A stretch of 64,000 nucleotides of DNA from positions 230,784 through 294,783 of the forward strand of contig JADCFN010000028.1 of NCBI GenBank assembly GCA_020249505.1, given 5' to 3'. Under the pieces are notes generated by a model. That model saw only the letters and a list, made by a program, of their open reading frames with translations. It had not been told where the DNA came from and searched no databases. The stretch's first letter is position 1. Every line of letters begins with the position of its first letter. The translations under genes were made by a program, and so were the position numbers. Of this stretch, positions 35,280 through 42,886 are shown one piece after another. The DNA comes from Roseomonas sp. (GTDB lineage: Bacteria > Pseudomonadota > Alphaproteobacteria > Acetobacterales > Acetobacteraceae).

Positions 35280-35861
35280 TCACACCCGCGGCACCGCCAC
35301 ACCCACCAGCGCATCCCGCGTCACAATCCCCGCCAGCTTCTCCGCACTCCAGCCTTCCGTCCCCTTGGGCCGCATCGGCAGGACCATCCAGCGGTAATCC
35401 GCGGTGCTATCCACCACGCGGATTTCCACATCATCGGGAATCTGCGTGCCCCATTCCGCCAGCACCGCGCGCGGTTCCCGCACAGCACGCGAACGATAGG
35501 CGAAGGATTTATACCAGCCCGGCGGATAGCCCAACAGGGCACGCGGGTAACAAGAACATAGCGTGCAGACCACCAAATGATGCTGCTTTGGCGTATTTTC
35601 CAAAACGCCAAGCTCCGGCGCGCCGGCCATGGAAGCGCCTGCCGCCTCGGCAGCGGCCTTACCGTCACGCATCAGCAGCGCGTAGTAATCTGGATCGGTC
35701 CAGGCACGGGCCACCATGCGGGCACCGATCTCAGGGCTCGCGCGTTCCATGATCGCCTGATGGGCGGCAAGTTCCGTATTCGTCACCAAGCCCTTGGCAC
35801 CAAGGGCGGCAACCAGCTTGTCCAGCAGCGCGAGGCTCGCGCCAGAAGGGGGGGCGGCCAT
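35280..35861 (-). CDS. nthA: Nitrile hydratase alpha subunit, cobalt type
   Basis: A 193-residue metal-binding subunit. The metal claw is VCTLCSCYP with Cys99, Cys102 and Cys104; threonine in CTLCSC is the signature of cobalt enzymes (iron enzymes have CSLCSC). The P-x-WYK element and RVVDSTADYRWMVLPMRP block near the C-terminus are conserved. The enzyme hydrates nitriles to amides in the cytoplasm; the related thiocyanate hydrolase gamma subunit has the same claw and cannot be excluded. It starts one base after the beta-C-domain gene stop, as the last gene of a three-gene set. Confidence 0.88.
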   Translation of the reverse strand: MAAPPSGASLALLDKLVAALGAKGLVTNTELAAHQAIMERASPEIGARMVARAWTDPDYYALLMRDGKAAAEAAGASMAGAPELGVLENTPKQHHLVVCTLCSCYPRALLGYPPGWYKSFAYRSRAVREPRAVLAEWGTQIPDDVEIRVVDSTADYRWMVLPMRPKGTEGWSAEKLAGIVTRDALVGVAVPRV

Positions 35862-35862
35862 G

Positions 35863-36171
35863 TCAGGCTTCCTCCAACCAATGTTCGAAGATTTCCACCA
35901 TCACCGTATCGCCGGCCTTGCCCTCATTCCAAATGGGCGGCTGGTCAAACAGCACGTGGTAAAGCTGCCGACGCGGCGCGGGGCGCGCGAAGGCAAGGTC
36001 TTCCGGGTTCGGAAAGGCGCCAAGCGGGCGCACCACCTGGCCCATGCGTCCGCGCACATAATAGGGCGTGCGGATATGGCAGGGGCCGCGGGTTTCCGGC
36101 CAATCATCCTTCACGCGGACGCGCGCGCCGGGCGCGAAACGTGGCGCAGAATTCTCATGCGCAGCACTCAT
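35863..36171 (-). CDS. Nitrile hydratase beta subunit, C-terminal (SH3-like) part as separate protein
   Basis: A 102-residue protein matching only the C-terminal half of a normal beta subunit. It shows RFAPGARVRVKDDW, HIRTPYYVRGRMG (with the conserved Arg of the HTR-x-P-x-Y-x-RG motif that contacts the alpha claw) and LYHVLF followed by IW. It overlaps the preceding beta-N gene by ATGA. A split beta subunit is also seen in thiocyanate hydrolase and the three-subunit toyocamycin nitrile hydratase, so this is probably a genuine heterotrimer and not a frameshift. Confidence 0.85.
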   Translation of the reverse strand: MSAAHENSAPRFAPGARVRVKDDWPETRGPCHIRTPYYVRGRMGQVVRPLGAFPNPEDLAFARPAPRRQLYHVLFDQPPIWNEGKAGDTVMVEIFEHWLEEA

Positions 36172-36461
36172 GCCAAATCCTCCTGCCGGATCACGCCTTT
36201 TTCGACCATGAGTGCTGCGATGGAACGCAGCCAGCGTTCGTAATAGCCAAGCGCGAAATACTCATCTTCCGGAATGCTTTCGATGCCGCGGCGAAGCTCA
36301 TCCACCGTCATCATCTTCTTCTGCGCCAGGATTTGCCGAATGGCGTCCACCTTCTTGCCGAAGGCATCGGGCGGTGCCTCATCGTGTTCGACAGGGGTGC
36401 AGCGGAAGCGCGCAATTCCGCCAATATCGTGCAGCGCGCGGTTGGGTGATTCCTCGGTCAT
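36168..36461 (-). CDS. Nitrile hydratase beta subunit, N-terminal part as separate protein
   Basis: A 97-residue protein equivalent to the helical N-terminal half of the beta subunit: HDIGGI near residue 11, DELRRGIESIPEDEYFALGYYERWL, and a final LMVEKGVI element. In two-subunit enzymes this is fused to the SH3-like half encoded here by the next gene. Small nitrile hydratase activators (cobalt-insertion chaperones) have a similar fold, so it could double as the activator, since none is encoded separately nearby. First gene of the set. Confidence 0.83.
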   Translation of the reverse strand: MTEESPNRALHDIGGIARFRCTPVEHDEAPPDAFGKKVDAIRQILAQKKMMTVDELRRGIESIPEDEYFALGYYERWLRSIAALMVEKGVIRQEDLA

Positions 36462-36503
36462 GGCGAAAGCTTAATCTGGAAAAGCCCAGGCGCGAAAGGG
36501 GTG

Positions 36504-37421
36504 TTATTTCACTTCCTCAGTCGGCCCCACGCCCCAAATATCGGCGCGCCTGATATGGCCACGAAATTCGCCGATCTGCGCCTCGCACCAGGGGCTATTG
36601 GGTTCACAGGAACGAAGCCTGCCCACCACGCCGGGGCGGAGCCGGGCCACGGGCTGCGCCTGATCCTCGGCCCGGCGGCGGAGCATGACCTCGGATCCCG
36701 GTGCGCCGCGCACAACAAAGGAACGTCGGCCCATCAGGGTTGATTGATGCACCCAGCCTTCCGTGCCTTCCGGGTCGCGGATGCGGCGCCAGAGTTCGAA
36801 TTCGCGCACAATTTCCACTGGCAATTCGCGGCGCTGATAGGTCCATTCAATCGGAAAGCGGGTGCCCGGGCCGCTTCGCATATTCACCTCATCGGAGCGG
36901 AGTGCCGCAAAGCGCGGCAGCGGCAGGCCGGTGACAGAACCTGTGGTGGGGGCGCGTTCCGCCGGCGGGGGCGCGGGCGCCGTAGCGGCTTCAGGCGGTC
37001 TCGCGGCACCAGCGGTGGCGGCGGCCCCCGCAGCGGCTCCGGCGGCGACACCTGCTGCGGCCCCGGCGGCGGCGCGATTGCCCTGGCCCTGAGCTGCTTG
37101 GGGCTGGCCGGCGGGCCGCTGCTGCTGGGTGGCCGAGCGCTGTTGCTGCTGCTGTCCGGGCGGGCGCTGCTGCTGTTGCGCTGCGGGGCGTTGCTGGCCC
37201 TCCGCATTTCGCTGGGTCGCCTGCGGCCTGGGCGGCGGATTGACTACCGGTGGCCGCGGTTCAGAACGCTGGGCCTGGGCAGGCGTCCCAGCTGGTGCGG
37301 GCGCCGGAGTGGCCTGGCGCGGCGGCGGCACATTCTGCGCGCCCCCCAAGCTTGATTGGCCAAAGGCCGGCGCGGCCAGCACCAGGGCACTCAGAATCGG
37401 CAGAAGGCGGCGAAAACGCAT
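36504..37421 (-). CDS. Secreted bacterial SH3-domain protein with long low-complexity linker
   Basis: A protein of about 305 residues with a signal peptide (RRLLPILSALVLAAPAFG). A Pro/Gln/Ala-rich linker of about 150 residues follows, including runs of Gln and an AGAAAG repeat near residues 115-135. The C-terminal third is an SH3-like region beginning SDEVNMRSGPGTRFPIEW and containing EGWVHQSTLMG. Domains of this type usually bind peptidoglycan or act as periplasmic adaptors. It lies between the amidohydrolase and nitrile hydratase genes on the same strand, but no functional link is evident. Confidence 0.78.
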   Translation of the reverse strand: MRFRRLLPILSALVLAAPAFGQSSLGGAQNVPPPRQATPAPAPAGTPAQAQRSEPRPPVVNPPPRPQATQRNAEGQQRPAAQQQQRPPGQQQQQRSATQQQRPAGQPQAAQGQGNRAAAGAAAGVAAGAAAGAAATAGAARPPEAATAPAPPPAERAPTTGSVTGLPLPRFAALRSDEVNMRSGPGTRFPIEWTYQRRELPVEIVREFELWRRIRDPEGTEGWVHQSTLMGRRSFVVRGAPGSEVMLRRRAEDQAQPVARLRPGVVGRLRSCEPNSPWCEAQIGEFRGHIRRADIWGVGPTEEVK

Positions 37422-37479
37422 GGAAGCATCTCTTCCGCCCCCCGGGGCCAAGGTCAAGCGCTAGTTGCGGGTAGGCGCC

Positions 37480-39021
37480 TTAAACCCGGGAACTTGGCCG
37501 GTAGAAGGGTTCATGCCGGGATGGGTCAATGTAATCGGCATAGAAGCGCTTGGCATTCGGCAGCAGGGCCTTGGAAAGCTGGCGCCGTTCCACCTCATCA
37601 TCCGCCAACGCGCGGCTCAGATCATCATGCAGCGCCTTCAGCGCGGAATCACGGTCAACCCGCGTGAAGCGCCCTTCCTGATAAATCACTTCCCCATCGC
37701 ACATCACAGCGCGCACGGCGCTTGCCTTGGCGCGCTGCACCACGGCATCCAGGGTAGGCGTGAGTTCATCAAGATACGGGTAGGCGATGCTGTCCCAATC
37801 AATCAGCGACAAATCCGCCCCCTTGCCGACCTCCAAAGTACCAAGACTATCGCGCCAGGATGTGGTGCGCGCCCCACCAACCGTTGCCATGCGCAGCACC
37901 TGGCCCATGCCTGGCACCTCATCATCACCCATCCCCGGCACGCGATGGGCGCGCAGCACCAGGCGCAATTCCTGCAGCATGTCACGGTCATCATTGATCC
38001 CGGCCTCATCCAGCCCAATCGCCGTATTGATGCCCTTGGCTTCAAAGCGATTGAGCGGCGCCACACCTGAGCGCAGCCGGAAATTGGAAGAGCAATTATG
38101 GCAGATGCAGGTGCCGGTCTCGGCCAGGCGGTCAATATCCTTCTCATTCAGCCAGACACCATGGCCGAGCGTCATGTTCGGCCCGAGCAAGCCGAAGCGA
38201 TCGAGATATTCCACCGCCGTACCGCCACCGCGGCGGCGCGCATATTCCTTTTGATAGGCAGTTTCCACCAAATGCATATGGATCGGCGCATCATGGCTGT
38301 GCGAAAGCTCGGCCATCGCAGCAAGCGCGGTGTCTGAACACCAATGCAGATTGGCCGGCGCCAATTGCACGCGCACGCGGCGCTTGGCATTGTGGCTGCG
38401 ATGGAGGCTGCGGAACAGATCCAGATGATCGTCCAGCGTCAATTGGAAGCGGTCAAACCAACGCTGCATCGGCCCGCGCAATTCAGGCGGCAGGCTGGCC
38501 ACGAAATCCTGATCCGCCTGATAGACAAGCCGATTCTGATCACGCAGCGCGAAGCAATAGGAAACGCGCATGCCGATATCCTCATAGGCGCGGATGATCT
38601 CACCTGCGCGCTTTTCCACATCAGGCAGCTTGCCCGGCGCCCAGCCATGCAAATGCTGCACGGTAGTGATGCCAGACCCGATCATCTCAAAGGCGGAATA
38701 GAGCGTATCGAGATAGGGGTTCACATTGCGCGCCACCATGCGCGTGACGAACCAAAGCTCCAGCGGCATATCGGGGGAGCCCAATTGCACCGGCGTCAGG
38801 CCGACGTGGTGATGTGCATTGACGAAGCCGGGCAGCATGACCTCCCGCCCTGAACCCACCACCGGGATATGCGGGTGCTTGCGGCGCAAATCATCAAAGG
38901 TGCCGATTGCGGTGATGATGCCATCTTCCTGGATCAAAGCACCATCGGCGATTTCCTCCCAGGCGGTGGCCGAGAGGGTTTTGGTGATCATGGCGCGGCT
39001 GCGCACAAGGGTTGCGGCCAT
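37480..39021 (-). CDS. Amidohydrolase of the guanine deaminase/chlorohydrolase (TrzN/AtzA-like) group
   Basis: A 513-residue metal hydrolase of the cytosine deaminase-like subgroup. The metal-binding HHH of NAHHHVGLT near residue 70, the HMHLVETAYQ strand (metal His and catalytic Glu-type position), GHGVWL and GLDEAGINDD (the final Asp) are all present. Members deaminate or dechlorinate purines, triazines and other N-heterocycles; the substrate here is undetermined. The start at 39021 has GGAGA 8 bases upstream. It is divergent from the SDR/Bug receptor operon with a 121-base spacer. Confidence 0.85.
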   Translation of the reverse strand: MAATLVRSRAMITKTLSATAWEEIADGALIQEDGIITAIGTFDDLRRKHPHIPVVGSGREVMLPGFVNAHHHVGLTPVQLGSPDMPLELWFVTRMVARNVNPYLDTLYSAFEMIGSGITTVQHLHGWAPGKLPDVEKRAGEIIRAYEDIGMRVSYCFALRDQNRLVYQADQDFVASLPPELRGPMQRWFDRFQLTLDDHLDLFRSLHRSHNAKRRVRVQLAPANLHWCSDTALAAMAELSHSHDAPIHMHLVETAYQKEYARRRGGGTAVEYLDRFGLLGPNMTLGHGVWLNEKDIDRLAETGTCICHNCSSNFRLRSGVAPLNRFEAKGINTAIGLDEAGINDDRDMLQELRLVLRAHRVPGMGDDEVPGMGQVLRMATVGGARTTSWRDSLGTLEVGKGADLSLIDWDSIAYPYLDELTPTLDAVVQRAKASAVRAVMCDGEVIYQEGRFTRVDRDSALKALHDDLSRALADDEVERRQLSKALLPNAKRFYADYIDPSRHEPFYRPSSRV

Positions 39022-39142
39022 GGCGGGTTCTCCGGTTCAGGTGCGATCAGCTTAACCCAAAAACCAAGGCTTCATAGCAAGGGGTCTGGACGGCGCGGCA
39101 GGAAGCGCAGATGCTTCACGCCAAAGCAAGTTGGAGGAACGC

Positions 39143-39946
39143 ATGCTCAGTCTCAAAGGCAAGGTCGCCATCGTCACCGGCGCGGGTTCGGTCGGCCCCG
39201 GTTGGGGCAATGGCAAGGCAACGGCGGTGCTACTCGCGCGCCAGGGTGCCAAGGTGTTTGGCTTGGACAATAACCCCGCCGCGGTTGAAGAAACCATCAG
39301 CATCATCAAAGCCGAAGGTGGCGAAGCGACAGCGCATATCTGTGATGTGCTGGATTCCGAAAGCTTCCAGGCCGCGGTGGAAGCCGGTGTGGCGCGCTAT
39401 GGCCAATTGGATATCATGGTGAATAATGTCGGCGGGTCGCATCCCGGCGGGGCAGAATCCATGCCGGAGGAGGTTTGGGATCGCCAGGTGGATTTCAACC
39501 TGAAATCTGCTTTCCTCGGCTGCAAATTCGCCCTCCCGCATCTGAAGAAGCGGCCGGGGAGTGCGATTGTGAATATCTCCTCCATCGCGGGCTACCGGAT
39601 GCAGGCGGCGCGGCCACATGTTGCCTATAGCGCGACCAAATACGGCATTGTGGCTTTGTCGAAATCAGTCGCCATCGAAAACGCCAAGGCGGGTGTGCGC
39701 TGCAACACCGTGGTGCCGGGGCTGATGCATACACCGTTGGTCGAACACCGGCTTGTCCGGCAATTGGGCGGCAATGACGCCGCCGCGCTGATCGCCAAGC
39801 GCGATGCGCAAGTGCCGCTCGGCAAAATGGGCGATGGTTGGGATATCGCCCATGCGGTGCTGTTCCTTGTTTCCAACGAAGCCAAGCACGTGACGGGGAC
39901 AGAGCTGATCGTGGATGGCGGCGTCACCGCTGCCGGCGCGGTCTGA
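39143..39946 (+). CDS. Short-chain dehydrogenase/reductase
   Basis: A 267-residue NAD(P)-dependent oxidoreductase. The cofactor loop is TGAGSVGPGWGNGKA (residues 12-26), longer than the usual TG-x3-GIG. The acidic residue after strand 2 (LDNN) suggests NAD. NNVGG (94-98), the catalytic Ser near 147 and the Y162-x3-K166 pair follow, then the PGLMHTP motif. GGAGG lies 5 bases before the chosen ATG. A Bug receptor follows 17 bases downstream, so imported carboxylate or alcohol oxidation is a reasonable but unproven role. Confidence 0.9.
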   Translation: MLSLKGKVAIVTGAGSVGPGWGNGKATAVLLARQGAKVFGLDNNPAAVEETISIIKAEGGEATAHICDVLDSESFQAAVEAGVARYGQLDIMVNNVGGSHPGGAESMPEEVWDRQVDFNLKSAFLGCKFALPHLKKRPGSAIVNISSIAGYRMQAARPHVAYSATKYGIVALSKSVAIENAKAGVRCNTVVPGLMHTPLVEHRLVRQLGGNDAAALIAKRDAQVPLGKMGDGWDIAHAVLFLVSNEAKHVTGTELIVDGGVTAAGAV

Positions 39947-39963
39947 CACAAGGAGATACGCCA

Positions 39964-40947
39964 ATGAAACCCAGAATTTCCCGCCGCGCGCTGACAGGTA
40001 CGGCATTCGGCCTGCTCGCCACGCCCGCGCTGGTACGCGCGCAAGACAGCTTCCCCAATCGGCCGATCACGCTGGTGGTGCCATCGCCCGCTGGTGGCGG
40101 CACGGATTTCAGCGCCAGGCTGATCGCGGATCAGTTGGGCCGCGCCTTGGGTGGTTCGATGGTGGTGGAAAATCGCCCGGGCGGTAATGATGTGGTGGGG
40201 CTCACTTCCGTGCTGCAAGCGCGCCCGGATGGCCATACGCTGCTCTGCGGCTATTGCGGCACCATGACAGGGCGGGTCGCGGTTGGCACGCTTGGCGGCA
40301 TTGTTCCCGCGCGGGACTTCATCCCGATTGGGCAAATCACCGACACGCCGCAGCTTTTCGTGACGCACCCCTCTGTGCCGGTGAATTCCATGCGGGAGTT
40401 CATCGCCTATGCCAAGCAAAGACCAGGTGATCTGACCTATGCCTCGGCGGGCGTTGGGTCCATGCATCACCTCGGCGCCGAATTGCTGAAGCTGCGCGCG
40501 GGCATTGATATGCTGCATGTGCCCTATCGCGGCACGGGCGAGACCATTCGCGACCTGATCGCGGGGCGCGTGCATTTCTACATGAATTCCCCGCCGCCGC
40601 TCACGCCACTCGTCGCGGATGGCAAGCTGCGGGCGCTTTGCGTCAGTTCCAATGAACGCCATCCGGGGATGCCGAATATTCCCTCCGCCAAGGAGGAAGG
40701 GCTGGCTGACCTCGACCTCAATGTCTGGTTCAGCCTATTTGCGCCGCGCGGTACGCCGGAACCGGTGGCGCGCTTGCTCGCGCAAAAATTGAATGAGGTG
40801 CTGGCCGATCCCACCATTCGCAAACGCGCCTTTGACGCCGGGGCGCTGGTGGTGCCTTCCTCGCCTGAGGCGTTGGCCGCGCGGATGGAACGCGAAACTG
40901 CCGCCTGGGCCGAGGTTGTGCGGGCCGCCAAAATCACCGCCGGTTAA
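39964..40947 (+). CDS. Tripartite tricarboxylate transporter receptor, Bug/TctC family (second)
   Basis: A 327-residue periplasmic receptor with a twin-arginine-like leader (SRRALTGTAFGLLATPALVRAQ) and Bug motifs: FPNRPITLVVPSPAGGGTDF, VVENRPGGNDVVG, YASAGVGSMHHLGAELL and VPYRGTGETIRDLIAGRVH. It is orphaned from TctAB permease genes, like the other Bug protein in the window. Co-directional with the SDR gene, it probably forms a two-gene operon. Confidence 0.9.
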   Translation: MKPRISRRALTGTAFGLLATPALVRAQDSFPNRPITLVVPSPAGGGTDFSARLIADQLGRALGGSMVVENRPGGNDVVGLTSVLQARPDGHTLLCGYCGTMTGRVAVGTLGGIVPARDFIPIGQITDTPQLFVTHPSVPVNSMREFIAYAKQRPGDLTYASAGVGSMHHLGAELLKLRAGIDMLHVPYRGTGETIRDLIAGRVHFYMNSPPPLTPLVADGKLRALCVSSNERHPGMPNIPSAKEEGLADLDLNVWFSLFAPRGTPEPVARLLAQKLNEVLADPTIRKRAFDAGALVVPSSPEALAARMERETAAWAEVVRAAKITAG

Positions 40948-41012
40948 GGTTTTTGCCGCTCTAGGTGCCACCCTTCACCGAGCTTTAACCTCGGCAGGCG
41001 AAAATGGGCTCC

Positions 41013-41033
41013 GGTGATCCACCTTGGATCACC
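41013..41033. repeat. Perfect 8-bp inverted repeat upstream of the FtsK-gamma/J-like gene
   Basis: GGTGATCC at 41013-41020 pairs with 41026-41033 across a 5-base loop, 12 bases before the chosen start codon. It could be an operator or an mRNA hairpin close to the ribosome site; no T-run follows, so it is not a typical terminator. Confidence 0.4.
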
Positions 41034-41045
41034 TTATGGTGGGCA

Positions 41046-41708
41046 ATGTCGATTCCAAGCTACGCCGATGCGGTGCGCTATGTGCGCCGCCAGCCGCGGA
41101 TCAATGCAAGCACCTTGTCGGATGGCCTCGGCGTCCGCTGGGGCGTTGCACTTGATTATCTGGAACGCATGGAACGCGCCGGCGTAGTTGGCGCGATTGA
41201 TGATGATGGCTGGTGGCCGGTCACGCGGAGCAAAGGCCCGCCGGTTGCACGGAAATCCGGTACAACTGAGCCAGGCAAAGGGGCCACGCTGCGACGTGGC
41301 AGCGCGCCCGCAAGCGAGAAGCCGGCTGAAACCCCTGCCCTTCCGCCACCGCCCAGCGCCGCCGCCGGCAATGACCAGCAGCAATTGATGGAAAAGCTGC
41401 GCGAAGCCGCCCGCGTGCTGATGGCCGAGCGCGAGAATATGCAAAAGCTCCGCGATGCCTGCCGGCTATTGATCGCGGAACGGGAAGCCTGGAAGCGCCG
41501 CGCCCTGGCCGCCGAAGCGCGCATGCTGACCGAAGAGGCGGATGAAATGGACCGCCAGCGCTTTGATGCGCTCCGCCGCGTGCTCGCGCGCGAATTGCAC
41601 CCGGACTACGCGCCGGCGGATCGCGGCGATATGTCGCTCCGTGAAGCTTTATTCAAATCCATCTGGCCCAAGGTGGAACAGATCGAACGCAAGCGGCGGT
41701 CTGGTTAA
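41046..41708 (+). CDS. FtsK-gamma-like winged helix fused to J-domain-like HPD region
   Basis: A 220-residue cytoplasmic protein. Residues 1-60 resemble the DNA-binding gamma domain of FtsK (YADAVRYVRR, then YLERMERAGVVG, matching the AV-x-FV and IE-x-ME-x-x-G-x-V elements). A Pro/Ala linker (residues 62-108) and a charged coiled-coil region (110-170) precede a C-terminal helix-loop-helix with RRVLARELHPDYAP. This carries the HPD tripeptide (185-187) that in J domains stimulates DnaK. The J region lacks a full first helix, so it is J-like only. Function unknown. It is convergent with the aminotransferase gene. Confidence 0.72.
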   Translation: MSIPSYADAVRYVRRQPRINASTLSDGLGVRWGVALDYLERMERAGVVGAIDDDGWWPVTRSKGPPVARKSGTTEPGKGATLRRGSAPASEKPAETPALPPPPSAAAGNDQQQLMEKLREAARVLMAERENMQKLRDACRLLIAEREAWKRRALAAEARMLTEEADEMDRQRFDALRRVLARELHPDYAPADRGDMSLREALFKSIWPKVEQIERKRRSG

Positions 41709-41714
41709 CCCGAA

Positions 41715-42884
41715 TTATCGCCCCAACCAGCGCGCCAGACGTTCCGGCGCCGCCGCCATATCCGCTTCCGGTCCGCAATAGGAAAAGCGCAAAAAGCGTC
41801 CGCCGCGCCCACGGTCAAAATCAAGCCCGGTGGTGGCGGCAATGCCCGCCCCTTCCAGCATGGCCGCCGAAAACGCCGCGCTGTCATTGGTAAGGGCCGA
41901 GACATCGCACCACAGATAGAAGGCACCATCTGCCGCCGCGATCCGGTCAAACCCCGCGCGTGGCAGGCCGGCCAGAAGGGCGGCGCGGCTCCGCGCATAA
42001 GCCGCCTTATTGCCTTCCAATTCTTCGCGGCAATCCATGGCGGCTTCTGCCGCAACCTGGGCGATATGCGGCGCGCTGATGAACATGTTTTGCGCCAGGC
42101 ATTCCACCGGGCGGATCAGATCCTCGGGCAACAGCAGCCAGCCGATGCGCCAGCCCGTCATGGACCAGTATTTCGAAAAACTATTCACCACCACGGCGCT
42201 GTCGCTGAAGGAAGCCGCGCTGCTTTCCGCAACCGCGCCCCAACTCAGCCCGTGATAAATCTCATCACTGATCAGCCGCACCCCTTCGGCATGGCACCAG
42301 CGCGCAATGGCGGCCAATTCCTCGGGCGCCAGCATGGTGCCGGCGGGGTTGCAGGGGCTAGCGATAATCAACCCAGCCGGGCGCGGATCGAGCTTTTCCA
42401 GCATGGCGACGGTCGGCTGAAACCGTGTTGCGGCATCGCATTCCAGCAATTGCGGGCGCATGCCAAGCGCTTGCAGAATATTGGCATAGGGCGGGTAGAA
42501 GGGCGCGGCCATGGCAATGGCATCGCCCGGATCAAACGCCGCCAGAAAGGCGAGCGGAAAAGCGCCGGATGCGCCCATGGTCACCGCAATGCGCCGCGCC
42601 GGGACCGTCAGCCCGTAATGGTCCAGATAATGCCGCGCGATACGCTCCCGCAGCGACACCAGCCCAAAGGCCTCGGTATAGCCAAGCGGTGCGCCGGCAT
42701 TGAGCGCGCGGATGGCGGCTTCAGCCGCGCCGCGCGGGGCGCCGGTGCCTGGCTGGCCGACCTCCATGCGGATAATGCCGGGCGCGCTGGGCGGCAGGCT
42801 CGCGGCACGCGCATTGGCCGCCGAGATGACATCCATCACCAGGAAGGGCGGCGCCTCAGCCCCGCGCCCGATCTTGAGCGCCAT
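41715..42884 (-). CDS. Class I/II (fold-type I) PLP-dependent aminotransferase
   Basis: A 389-residue enzyme with the PLP lysine in VNSFSKYWSMTGWRIGW near residue 230, SPCNPAGTM (the NP motif binding the cofactor), ISDEIYHGL (the Asp contacting PLP nitrogen) and a C-terminal arginine in FLRFSYC for the substrate carboxylate. It resembles aspartate/aromatic aminotransferases of the AspC/PatA group; substrate not determined. It starts two bases after the stop of the GGT-like lipoprotein gene, indicating an operon. Confidence 0.88.
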   Translation of the reverse strand: MALKIGRGAEAPPFLVMDVISAANARAASLPPSAPGIIRMEVGQPGTGAPRGAAEAAIRALNAGAPLGYTEAFGLVSLRERIARHYLDHYGLTVPARRIAVTMGASGAFPLAFLAAFDPGDAIAMAAPFYPPYANILQALGMRPQLLECDAATRFQPTVAMLEKLDPRPAGLIIASPCNPAGTMLAPEELAAIARWCHAEGVRLISDEIYHGLSWGAVAESSAASFSDSAVVVNSFSKYWSMTGWRIGWLLLPEDLIRPVECLAQNMFISAPHIAQVAAEAAMDCREELEGNKAAYARSRAALLAGLPRAGFDRIAAADGAFYLWCDVSALTNDSAAFSAAMLEGAGIAATTGLDFDRGRGGRFLRFSYCGPEADMAAAPERLARWLGR

Positions 42885-42886
42885 GC

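Noticed and set aside
35863..36461. A frameshift in a single nitrile hydratase beta gene
   Set aside because: Both halves have their own start and stop in an ATGA overlap, and naturally split beta subunits are known in related enzymes.
37040..37200. The Gln/Pro/Ala repeats in the SH3 protein as a possible CRISPR or satellite array
   Set aside because: The repetition is at codon level within a coding low-complexity linker; there are no regular spacers.
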